Under the pieces are notes generated by a model. The model worked only from the letters and a program-made list of their open reading frames with translations. It was not told where the DNA came from and searched no databases. A stretch of DNA of 64,000 nt from Hygrophila difformis (Eukaryota > Streptophyta > Magnoliopsida > Lamiales > Acanthaceae): the NCBI GenBank assembly GCA_030278955.1, contig JAOANR010000011.1, positions 29,702,403 through 29,766,402 on the forward strand. Reading direction: 5' to 3'. Within the stretch, counting starts at the first letter, position 1; the number at the start of each line of letters is the position of its first letter. Position numbers and translations under genes: made by a program. This document shows, piece by piece, positions 1 to 9,345 of this stretch.

Positions 1-382
1 ATTTTTAGTCCTTTCTTTACAGAATATGTGGAATGAGCCTGTATGAGCACGAATCATGCATGGGATTTTGGGGATTGTTATTTTGTTTTTAAATTTCGTA
101 CTTAGACTATATTATGAACGGGCCTGTTTAACCCGTGTTTTGGCCATGTCGGCCCTTTTTATAATTTCCGCTACGATACTGTACTAAACTAAATATTTCC
201 GCTGCGCTATGCTATTATTATTTTCGAATTATATTGTATGGGCTATTTCGAATGCTTTAAATGTTTTAAATACTGCAATACCTAGCCTTGCATCTCTTTA
301 GTAAGCTCGGAGAAACCGTGTCTTACTAGGGAGATGTGGCGGTGACATCCCGACCTGGGTGACCAAAAACCGGGGTGTTACA
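1..382 (+). repeat. Element C 5' LTR, 3' part only
   Basis: Ends in the conserved GGGGTGTTACA and is followed directly by a primer-binding site. It matches positions 8667-9048 of the downstream LTR. The start lies before the window. Confidence 0.95.
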
Positions 383-385
383 AGT

Positions 386-397
386 TGGTATCAGAGA
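386..397 (+). other. Primer-binding site (tRNA-Met), element C
   Basis: TGGTATCAGAGA lies three bases after the LTR end and is complementary to the 3' end of initiator Met tRNA except at the last base. It primes minus-strand DNA synthesis in this class of element. Confidence 0.9.
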
Positions 398-824
398 CCG
401 GCTATTTTTAAACTATTATTTTAAACCATTATTATTTTTAAACTACTATTAATCTTTTGACTATTATTTTAAATTTTTAAAGTATTATTTCCATGGAGAG
501 GTTTTCTTTTAAAACCCATGGGAAGAAAATATATATATATTGCATTAAATTATTTTTGGGGGGGGGGGGGGGGGGAAATCATCATTTGCATTTGCATGTT
601 GCATCTCTGCTATGAACTTAGCATCTTGGAAACTTGAACTTAGAATCTTGGCGAAACTTGAACTTAGAATCTTGGCGAAACTTGAACCTAGAATCTTGGC
701 GAAACTTGAACTTAGCATCTTGGCGAAACTTGAACTTAGAATCTTGGAAACTCGAACCTAGAATCTTGGCGGATTGAACTTAGAATCTTGGCGAATATTA
801 ACTTAGATCTCTTGCTTGCGCTAG
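398..824 (+). repeat. Element C leader: G-run and 24-25 bp tandem repeat
   Basis: AT-rich leader containing an 18-base G run at 558-575 and, from about 613 to 810, roughly nine degenerate copies of a 24-25 bp unit built on GAACTTAGAATCTTGG with a GCGAAACTT linker. The array ends just before the ATG of the coiled-coil ORF. No coding region is seen. Confidence 0.85.
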
Positions 825-1424
825 ATGGCTAGTCAAGACATGATGCAGTTGATGATCAAGATGATGAACGCTCACCTTGACACCCAACAAACCATACAAC
901 AAATGAAAAATCGTATAGCTCACTTGGAGGCAAATCTGCACCAAATGGGAGACTTAAGGGAAGCTGACCTCCAGCACTTCCTGAACTTGAGAGCTGCTGA
1001 TCAAGATCGCATAAAAGACTTAGAAACCCAAGTGCAAAAACTCACCGAACGAAGCGATGCTGTGATAGATAGAGTCGAGGATCTAGGGACGGACCTGCTT
1101 GACCTCACTGATATAGTAGTACCATATAGCCCTATGGAGGACCACTTGATGGGACCACGAAGCCCAACACCCCCAGTGGAGAGCCCGTCTGGCCTCATCC
1201 ATGGACGCTACGGAACCCTTGGGCTCTGGCCCCACATGGTCCGCCCATCCCCCAACCCGAGCCCCGTGGAGAACCATCTGGAGGAGACACTGGACCCAGT
1301 TCCGGAGGCCGTCGATCCACCATCCCCAGTGTTTCATGGACCTTTGGGCACCGGCCAGGTCTCTGATGAGGATGATCCTATGGAAGACCCCGCTACCCTG
1401 CCAGAGGGCGCGGAGATCTTTTAG
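825..1424 (+). CDS. Sense coiled-coil ORF with acidic tail, element C (199 aa)
   Basis: Function unknown. It is the first ORF after the primer site, where gag normally starts, but has no gag capsid domain or zinc knuckle. Residues about 5-95 are heptad-rich (QMKNRIAHLEANL, DRIKDLETQVQKL) and predict a coiled coil. Residues 100-180 are Pro-rich and low complexity, and the end carries the acidic motif DEDDPMEDP. Element B has a counterpart (18839-19216, minus) with the same order: short N-terminus, coiled coil with LREAD, Pro-rich linker and DEDDPIED tail. DNA identity is low while design and motifs persist, which suggests a retained protein. The ATG at 825 is the first in frame after the leader repeat. 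Confidence 0.75.
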   Translation: MASQDMMQLMIKMMNAHLDTQQTIQQMKNRIAHLEANLHQMGDLREADLQHFLNLRAADQDRIKDLETQVQKLTERSDAVIDRVEDLGTDLLDLTDIVVPYSPMEDHLMGPRSPTPPVESPSGLIHGRYGTLGLWPHMVRPSPNPSPVENHLEETLDPVPEAVDPPSPVFHGPLGTGQVSDEDDPMEDPATLPEGAEIF

Positions 1425-1778
1425 ATACTTTATCTTAAATAGTATATTTATTTTGCGCATCCTATTACTTGTATTAAATTTCTTTTAAAGGAATAAAATG
1501 TGAGTTGATTTTTTTTGAAATCCTTCAGCCCAAAATTATCGGAAAAAAAAAAAGAAAAAAAAAGAAGAGAAAAAGAGAAAAGAGAGAGACGAACCGAAAC
1601 AGTTCCACCGCATTTTCTCTAAACGACAACAGTCAAATCAGACAACTGAACAAGGACACAACGGGAACATAAACTACGAAACAAAACACATCAATGATCA
1701 TCCTTGTACAGTCCATAAGAAAACAACTAAATAAAACACTACTACAGCAAGCCTAGATGAAAATGCGGAAACAAGGGA
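1425..1778. other. Spacer with purine-rich A/G tract
   Basis: Lies between two converging reading frames. It holds an A/G-rich tract at about 1538-1590 and AT-rich sequence, presumably the 3' untranslated parts of both frames. No further gene seen. Confidence 0.6.
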
Positions 1779-3111
1779 TCACTGGTCGGGAGGCGGGAAC
1801 TGACGACGCATATACTCGTCCATCTGACGCATGTAGGCGTACATATCAGTCATGGAGGCCTGCTGCTCCAGCTGTCTCGTAGTGATCGTATCCATGCGAG
1901 CCTGGTACAGGTCCATCCTGGCATCCAGAGCGTCGTAGCGAGCCTGCCCGGCTGCAAACCCAGCATCCATACGAGCGAACCCCGCATCCATACTAAGCTG
2001 CATACCCTGCAGCATCTGAACTATCTGCGGCATCTCCGCACCCTGCTGGGGAACCTCGGGAGGCGGAGGTGGCTGCTCAGGAGGAACAACTAAAATCAAA
2101 CCATCACCGTTGGGCTCCGGGCGGAGGACAGCCGGAGGAGCCCCACGTCGAAGAGCACTGCGTCGAGGGGCGTAGCTAGGGATACGGTAATAGCCGCCAG
2201 CGGATAACTCGTAAGGATCCGTCTCTGGTGACGTACGGATCCCCTGAGCCGCACACATGCCGCAAATAAGATGAACATGGGTAATCACCCTGCTCCCTCG
2301 TCCTCGGCGCATACCCCTCAGGTTGTCCGCGATCCAAGCCCCAACGTTCACCCTACCACCCCGGGCGAGAAAGCAGATGGTCTCATAGACGTGGTCGATG
2401 ACAATGTGGCTCCGGGTGATCGGCCGGACACGGCCTAACCATATCTGAGCTAGCTCGCGCCACGGAGAGTCCATCGTCGTCAACCTCAGCTCGTGATCAT
2501 GCTCGAGTAGAGGAGCCGTCAAGGTGCATAAAACGCCCCCACGCAGGCGGGGGTATACGACCCTCAGGCTGTGGCCGGAACACGCCGTCGTCAGGAAGGC
2601 CAAAGTAGACGTTGATCGCCCGAGCACTGAAATCTAGATGGCGACCCCGAACCCAGACTTGAGACAAGTCACTGTTCTCCCCGAGACCGCCAATGTTGGC
2701 AATGACCTCCATAGCTAAGTACCCAGAAGCGACGCCCTCGGGATGGCGCGCAAGCCCAGTCCACTGAAGAAGACCCAAAACTGGACTAACCCTGTCGTCG
2801 TCCATATGGCGAGGATATATGCCTCTCTCCGGGACATAAGACCTGTTTCGACGAAGCTCGTCGAAGTAGAACTCCTGAGAGGCCATAGTAGCGAACCGAT
2901 GCCTGTCGTGTCGACGGGGACGCACCTCGTCGGGGAGACCCTTGAGCTTAGGGTCCCGCTGCTCCTCGTCCTCCTCAGACTCGCTCTCGTCAAAATCAGA
3001 CATCGCCGGAGCGGCAGTGCTAGGACCAGCCTCATCGCGCTGAGCAACTCGTCTCCTGGTCCTCGGGGGACACATGAGTGACGCCAAAACAATCCACAGA
3101 AAAAGCAGCAT
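1779..3111 (-). pseudogene. Antisense 'putative plant transposon protein' gene, frameshifted (element C)
   Basis: Minus-strand reading frame antisense to the element. It is closely similar over its whole length to the intact copy in element B (16665-17999): N-terminal short hydrophobic segment, acidic SESEEDEE stretch, central domain with FDELRRNRSYVPERGIYP, VWVRGRHLDFSARAINVYFGLP, MDSPWRELAQ and SRVITHVHLICG, then a Pro-rich linker and a C-terminal coiled coil ending RRQFPPPDQ. The central part resembles the plant domain called 'putative plant transposon protein' (Pfam PF20167, from memory). Two overlapping frames (3111 down to about 2520; about 2545 down to 1779) show a single frameshift after residue ~195, so this copy is broken. 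The start is the ATG at 3111, just after a TTTGCAG acceptor. Confidence 0.8.
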
Positions 3112-3112
3112 C

Positions 3113-3705
3113 CTGCAAATATCAAACCAATACCAAATGTAAGGATAAATCCCACACGGCAATCACATTAAGCATAATTTAGAAAACACAAAAACATGAG
3201 AAGTGGGCTCTAACACGAGCGATCAAGAAGATAACCAAACCAAGACTATGTTTAGAAGAGTCTCAAACCTCTTTGGGGCATTTCGTCAAACACGTTGAGT
3301 GCGCAATGATCAATACCAAAGTTTACTTGCAAACACATGGGAAACGTCCCCAAACCAAAACAATTGCTTAGACAATAACTTATCAACATAATAGGGCAAA
3401 AATCGACGACAACGAACTCATCCGCATGCCGCAATACCAATACAAATCGGGAAATTCATGCTTTCCTTAAAATATGGAATCTAGTAAAACTTCCTCAAGC
3501 TAGGCATGCATTGTGGCACAAATACTTCCTAATCAACAAAAATAACACCAAGTATCGCCCAAACTCACTAATTGCATAAATTAAGTCTAAAAACAACAAA
3601 CCCCCAATTCTTGTCTCTAAACCCTAATTTTGAAATTCGCCCAAAGATTAAGGCTAATCAAGACATAAAATCTGAAATTGACAAGTAGAAGTAGTAGATG
3701 CATAC
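3113..3705 (-). other. Probable 5'-UTR intron of the antisense gene (element C)
   Basis: On the minus strand a donor GCAAG^GTATGC (exon end 3706) and an acceptor TTTGCAG^GATG lie 593 bp apart; the acceptor is one base before the start codon. The exon upstream has no ATG. Element B has the same arrangement (622 bp). The sequence between is AT-rich and has no gene. Confidence 0.6.
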
Positions 3706-3905
3706 CTTGCAAAGGAAAATCGAGGCCGGGAACGAGAGAATCGGGGGATGGGAGAACGAATTTGAGAGAAAACTAGAAGAAGCCTCGGAAGTGGAAATGG
3801 GGCGGAATGGCTCGCGCTCCGCGCGAGCCCTTTTACTCGAACTGCTATGGCCGCGCGGTCGCCGCGCGCCACCGCGCGGGCACCGCGCGAGCCTCAAAGT
3901 TTGTT
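3706..3905 (-). promoter_or_regulatory. GC-rich promoter region and first exon of antisense gene
   Basis: A CGCG-rich block at about 3800-3895 includes a perfect hairpin at 3809-3829 (stem GGCTCGCG/CGCGAGCC). The same hairpin stands at 15918-15938 in element B, in both cases about 103 bp upstream of the donor site of the antisense gene. Transcription start is inferred between hairpin and donor; no TATA box is clear. Confidence 0.5.
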
Positions 3906-3940
3906 TTTTTTATTTATTTTTTTCCTTCTACTGTTTACTC

Positions 3941-6223
3941 GATGAGCTATACGGCAAGCTGTCGAAATGTGACTTCTGGCTGAAAGAAGTGGCATTTCTC
4001 GGACACATAGTATCCGCTGATGGAGTATCAGTGGATCCGGCAAAAGTCTCTGCCGTAGCTGAATGGGCAACTCCGAAAAGTCCAACGGAAATAAGGAGTT
4101 TCCTTGGATTAGCCGGATATTATAGACGATTTGTGAGGAACTTTTCAAGGATTGCACGTCCTTTGACCCAGCTATTAAAGAAAGGAGCGAAATACGAGTG
4201 GACCGAAGCATGTGAGACATCGTTTCAAGAGCTGAAGAAACGACTCACAACCACACCCGTATTAACACTACCATCAGAGAATGGTGACTTCGAAGTATAT
4301 AGCGATGCTTTGAAGGAAGGTTTAGGTTGTGTTTTGATGCAAGACTCGAGAGTCGTAGCCTATGCATCACGCCAACTAAAACCTCACGAGGAAAATTATC
4401 CGACACATGACCTGGAGTTGGCAGCGGTCGTTTTCGCTCTAAATATATGGAGACATTATCTTTATGGGCGGAAGTGTCGAATGTTCACCGACCACAAGAG
4501 CTTGAAATATATATTCACTCAAAAGGAGTTGAACTTGAGACAGCGAAGGTGGTTGGAACTTATTAAAGACTACGATTTAGAGATAGCGTACCACGAAGGG
4601 AAGGCGAATGTGGTAGCCGATGCCCTAAGTCGGAAAACCCAACACGTGACAAACTTGTTGGTAATTCCGCCGGCATTGTACATGGATTTGGCAAGACTGG
4701 AGTTAGAACTTGTGCATCCTGGCACAGTGAGAGAAACGGTCAATGCCATGGTCGTAGAAACTCCAATATTGGACGAGATTCGACTCGCCCAACCGGGCGA
4801 TCCGAAACTCGAGAAGATAAAAGGGTATATTGCCGAAGGAAAGACAATAGGATTTGCTGTCCACGAGGATGGAAGCATCCGTTTTAAAGGTAGATGGTGT
4901 GTGCCTCTTAAATGTGCCGAGTTGAAGCAAAGGTTGATGGAGGAAGGGCACAACACGCCATATTCCGTACATCCCGGAGGTGACAAGCTATACAAAGATC
5001 TGAAGAAGATCTATTGGTGGCCGGGAATGAAGAAGGAAGTGGCAAACTTCGTAGCGAGATGTCTCACCTGCCAAAAGGTTAAGGCAGTGCGACAAAAACC
5101 CTTAGGATTGATGCAACCACTAGAGATTCCAAGTTGGAAGTGGGATAGCATCTCAATGGACTTTGTCTCGGGATTACCCCGATCACCTAAAGGCATGAAC
5201 AAGATTTGGGTGATTGTGGATAGGCTAACGAAGACAGCCATATTTATCCCAATGAAAGACACGTGGACTATGGACCAATTGGCCCGAGCCTACATTGATA
5301 ATGTGGTACGACGACATGGAGTACCGCATGATATCATTTCCGATAGAGACAGTAGATTTGTCTCTCATTTCTGGACGGAGTTACAAAAAGCTCTCAGTAC
5401 TCAAATCAAAATGAGCACCGCATTCCACCCGATGACGGATGGACAAACCGAAAGGACAATCCAAACACTAGAAGACATGCTGAGAGCATGCGTGTTGGAG
5501 TTCAAAGGAAATTGGGAATCTCATTTACCCTTGATTGAGTTTTCCTATAATAATAGTTACCATGCGAGTATCGGCATGGCACCTTTCGAGGCATTGTATG
5601 GACGAAGGTGCCGAAGCCCTTTGAGCTGGGAAGAAAACGATAAGTCCGTGGTAGTGGGACCACAACTTATCGAAGACATGGCTCAACAAATCAAAGTGAT
5701 TCAAGGGAAGATGAAAGCCGCTCAAGACCGTCAGAAGAGTTACGCTGACGTGAGATGACGAGACCTAGAATTTCAAGTGGGAGATAGGGTCATGCTAAAG
5801 ATATCACCCATGAAGGGGGTGATGCGCTTTGGCAAGCGAGGAAAGTTGAGTCCTCGATACATAGGACCTTACGAGATTCTAGAACGAGTCGGAAATTTAG
5901 CCTACCGACTGGCTTTACCGCCACAATTAGATCGAGTTCATAATGTTTTCCATGTCTCGCAACTAAAGAAGTATGTGCCGGACCCGACACATGTACTTCA
6001 ACCGGAGATAATTGAGCTCGATGAAGATTTGACTTACGAAGAAGTCCCAGTGCGTATTCTCGATACTAAGGAACGAGTAACGAGGAACAAAACCATCAAA
6101 ATGATCAAGGTTCTTTGGTCAAATCACGAAAGTGAGACGGCAACTTGGGAAGTAGAATCCGATATGAGGGAACGATACCCGACATTGTTCCAAACCGATA
6201 CCGACACAGTTATGGGGACATAA
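3941..6223 (+). pseudogene. pol: Truncated chromovirus pol: RT C-terminus, RNase H, integrase, chromodomain
   Basis: In-frame pol remnant. It begins in the RT thumb/connection ([20 protein letters not shown]), so the catalytic YxDD of RT is missing. RNase H keeps SDA, DLELAAV and TDHKSLKY. Integrase has its zinc region ([16 protein letters not shown]) and the D-D-E core ([31 protein letters not shown]), followed by GPYEILERVG and a C-terminal chromodomain (KVLWSNHESETATWE). One in-frame TGA at 5756-5758 separates integrase from the GPY/F-chromodomain part; the frame is otherwise open. The junction with the antisense-gene promoter is at about 3905-3940. It cannot make a complete polymerase. 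In the intact family this protein copies and inserts the element. Confidence 0.92.
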
Positions 6224-6452
6224 CTGCAATCTTAATGGGGAGAGGATGTCATACCCCCTAATTTTTCGTGCAATTTTGTAAACTTTTGAACTACGTTATG
6301 ACTTGATCCCTTTACCGGGTACGTAGGCAGCTTAGAAGTTTTAATTCTAAGTTCAGTCACAACATAATAAAACAAACACAAGACCTTAGCACGAGACGAG
6401 AAAAGCCGAAACACAACTTCGAGGACGAAGTTGATTCTTAAGGAGGGTAGAC
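6224..6452 (+). promoter_or_regulatory. 3' internal region with two polypurine/LTR-start modules (element C)
   Basis: A first, decayed module (AATGGGGAGAGGA then TGTCATACCCCC at 6247) is followed by a segment conserved in elements A, B and D (TTTTGAACTACGTTATGACT, then GGGTACGTAGGCAGC). Then come a perfect hairpin at 6415-6432 (stem AACTTCG/CGAAGTT, loop AGGA) and the functional polypurine tract AAGGAGGGTAGAC directly before the LTR. The tract primes plus-strand synthesis. Confidence 0.8.
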
Positions 6453-7020
6453 TGTAATACCCGAGAATTTTCCAACATAAAATAAAACAATAATTAAATA
6501 AATAAATAATAAATAAAATAAATACTATAAATAAATAGATAAATCCAGCAAATAAATAAATAAATAAAGATAAGGAAATGAGAAATGAGATTTTACTTAA
6601 AAAGGAATTAAAGGAATTTAATTAAACAAAATGATGGATAAATGGTACACCAAAACCCGACACTAATGAACTCGAGTATTCGAATCCAAAACATCCAATT
6701 AGACTGAGAATAAAATTACAGAGAAAGTATGAACCCGAATATACCCCGGAAATCGGAATTCGGGAGCATAGAGGGATAGAAACCCGAAAGAGAGGCGGAA
6801 AAGCACGACGGATCGCACGACCCGCCCGGACCGAAGTCCAGGCGAAGTCGGCGCGGTGGCCGCGCGGTAAAGGAGGTTTAGCGCGCCACGACCGCGCCAC
6901 CCCACAGATTCGTTTGTTGCGTGAATCTCTCACCCGAACGCGGATTTTTCGACTTTCGGTTGAACATCTCTCGACTCCAGACCTTTAGGTCGGTTGAGGA
7001 CGCCCTAGGGAGTGAGAATT

Positions 7021-7030
7021 CTATAAATAA
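7021..7030 (+). promoter_or_regulatory. TATA-like box in C LTR
   Basis: CTATAAATAA about 570 bp into the LTR; the downstream sequence (AAACCCTA-rich, then a donor at 7170) looks like a transcribed leader. Predicted start near 7050-7060 by the usual 25-35 bp spacing. Confidence 0.5.
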
Positions 7031-8126
7031 GCCCCTTGGGAGCCCCGAACAAGTTTACAAAACCCTACAACATTCTATACGTTCGAAACCCTAAATCCGG
7101 AGTCGTCGGAGGCACGAAACCAAGACGAACGCTGTTGGACGAGTTTCTCTACAGATCCCCATAGTCGTGGTAAGTCTCGGTCCAATCTTTATTCAATAAA
7201 CGATTCGAAAACGAATCCTAATCATCTCCTTTTTCTTTCTACACCCCGTATCGAATCTAGATCGTAGAACCCGACGAACGGAGAGGAGAAACGGTGATCT
7301 GGAAGCCACGCCTCCGAATTGGACATTCCCGACGTTCATAGACACTGTAATTTAACCTTACATGGTTTTGGGAGATTTTAAAACATTCGAAACCTAAAAG
7401 ATTCAACAAGAACCATAAATCTGTCCACTTTTGTTTTCTACCGACGCAACAGATTTTGTGAATTTTTCCGACCCTTAAAACGAACTCAAACAGAAAAACT
7501 TAAAACACAAAAAACGTTCCTAAGACTTAGACCTAGCTACTGTAAAAATTTGAGAATTTTTGGAGTTGATTTGATATGTGAAAACCCGTTGAAACCGAAC
7601 TGTTTGATTCTAGATCTTGAAATCTTGGACAGAACTTAGGAATGATCTTGATCTCGTTTTTGACATAGGATCTAGGCTGTTTTAGATCTTTGGCCAAACA
7701 TGAAAGTTGTAGATAAATGTCTTAAGATGATCCCTGTCAAATTTCATTAAGTTTGGAGTGGAATTGATATGTTAGAATTTGAAATCTCTAAACTGTGACA
7801 TGTTAAACTCGGACAGATTTCTTGTTATGCGAAAATTAGCGATTTTGACCTACTGAGGTATCTCGGATTGAAAAAGTTAAAACACGAAAGTTGTAGATCT
7901 TGATGTTTCCGAGTCAGATATGAAATTTTGGAATTTTTGGAATTAAATCTTATTTTAGACGAATTTTGGAGTAAACTGTGATTTACCGAAATGAAATTTT
8001 GAAATCTTGTTGAAACATGGAATTAACCTTTAGGGTTGAAACGAATTGAGATATTGTTTCTAAATGAATACAATGGAAGTCAGATTTTTAAAAATTAAAT
8101 CCCCTTACAAACTTGATAAATTAAAA

Positions 8127-8340
8127 TTAGGGGTGAGTGCTCTGCAGGGTGCCCCCTAACGATTCACTTCGTGCCGTAATGGACGATGGTGACCCCGCGC
8201 GCTATACTTGAAATGTGATATTGCCAAAACGGCGAAATATAGAGCCTACACTCTCGTGAATATCCGTATGGGTTTCCCGAGGCTCCGGAGTGGTACTGGG
8301 TATGGCTGATACGGCTGCGGCCGCCGGGCTACCGGCTAAA
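8127..8340 (+). repeat. Stem-loop region in C LTR
   Basis: Stem TTAGGGG (8127-8133)/CCCCTAA (8153-8159) encloses GTGAGTGCTC. Further on is GCTGCGGCCGCCGG with a GCCGG-GCTA-CCGGC hairpin. The equivalents in solo LTR F have the stem TAGAGGG/CCCTCTA and the loop ATTG. Confidence 0.6.
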
Positions 8341-9052
8341 CTTGTTGACATCGCGATTTTTATCGTGAAACTTTGAAATACCAAATCGGGAATGTAATGG
8401 GGATTCTAAATTAAATTAAACTAGATTAAATGATATTGTTGTCAAATTAAATTATTTAAATGCTTTATTTAAATTATGGCTATTATTTTGAACCATGTGG
8501 TATGTGTTATTAAATAGCCTGAGATAAATTATGCTATTGGATATGGATTAGATGAAACTAAATATTATGTTATTATCATGCTTTTGTTAAATTATTAAAC
8601 TTATGGCTTTTAAACCCTACAGTCATGCATGTGTTAACTTACTCAGCAATTTTGCTGACCAAAACCATTTTTAGTCCTTTCTTTACAGAATATGTGGAAT
8701 GAGCCTGTATGAGCACGAATCATGCATGGGATTTTGGGGATTTTTATTTTGTTTTTAAATTTCGTACTTAGACTATATTATGAACGGGCCTGTTTAACCC
8801 GTGTTTTGGCCATGTCGGCCCTTTTTATAATTTCCGCTGCGATACTGTACTAAACTAAATATTTCCGCTGCGCTATGCTATTATTATTTTCGAATTATAT
8901 TGTATGGGCTATTTCGAATGCTTTAAATGTTTTAAATACTGCAATACCTAGCCTTGCATCTCTTTAGTAAGCTCGGAGAAACCGTGTCTTACTAGGGAGA
9001 TGTGGCGGTGACATCCCGACCTGGGTGACCAAAAACCGGGGTGTTACAAAGC

Positions 9053-9345
9053 TGCGGCGCATAACGATGATTTTCCAAATTTCTGATTGCGGCGCATAAT
9101 GTGGCGCCTCGGAGGTGTTTTGGGCGCCGCGAAGAAGGTGCGGCGCATTCTGACAATTTCCCAATTTCGACCTGCGGCGCATTTTGTGGCGCTCCGGAGC
9201 AGATTTCGGCGCCATCAAGCACATGCGGCGCATCTTGAAGCTTTTTCCATCCGAAATTTTCCCAAGTGTTGATGCGGCGTCTGATGTGGCGCTCCGGGAT
9301 CTTTTTGGGCGCCGCCATGCCCATGCGGCGCATCCTGGGCACAGT
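9053..9345. repeat. GC-rich degenerate tandem repeat, motif TGCGGCGCAT
   Basis: TGCGGCGCAT-like words recur at about 9053, 9087, 9150, 9172, 9224, 9269 and 9324, alternating with TGTGGCGC(C/T)C and GGGCGCC. The larger unit is about 75-100 bp. It differs sharply in composition from the AT-rich flank. Reading frames here are repeat by-products. Confidence 0.7.

Larger units (their letters stand above)
1..9048 (+). mobile_element. Element C: defective Ty3/gypsy chromovirus with antisense gene
   Basis: Order on the plus strand: 5' LTR end, Met-tRNA primer site, coiled-coil ORF, antisense gene, truncated pol with integrase and chromodomain, polypurine tract, 3' LTR. Gag, protease and the catalytic part of RT are absent. 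The chromodomain after integrase places it among chromoviruses; long LTRs and the terminal VLW-NHE motif fit the Tekay/Del clade (inference). The visible 5' LTR end (1-382) matches 8667-9048 with only two differences by eye, so the copy is young. The left target duplication lies outside the window; the right flank begins AAGCT. Confidence 0.9.
6453..9048 (+). repeat. Element C 3' LTR (2596 bp)
   Basis: Starts TGTAATACCC after the polypurine tract and ends GGGGTGTTACA. It contains a CGCG-rich block (about 6840-6900), a TATA-like CTATAAATAA at 7021, donor-like sites at 7170 (GTG^GTAAGTC) and 7347 (CT^GTAATTTAAC), a stem-loop region (8127-8340), a CAGCA/TGCTG hairpin with acceptor CTTTACAG ending 8688, and a terminal hairpin 8957-9002. 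It has no coding region. Confidence 0.95.

Noticed and set aside
3698..3940. N-terminal ~80 residues of the long pol frame
   Set aside because: This part is the antisense-gene first exon and promoter read in another direction; RT similarity starts only at about 3941.
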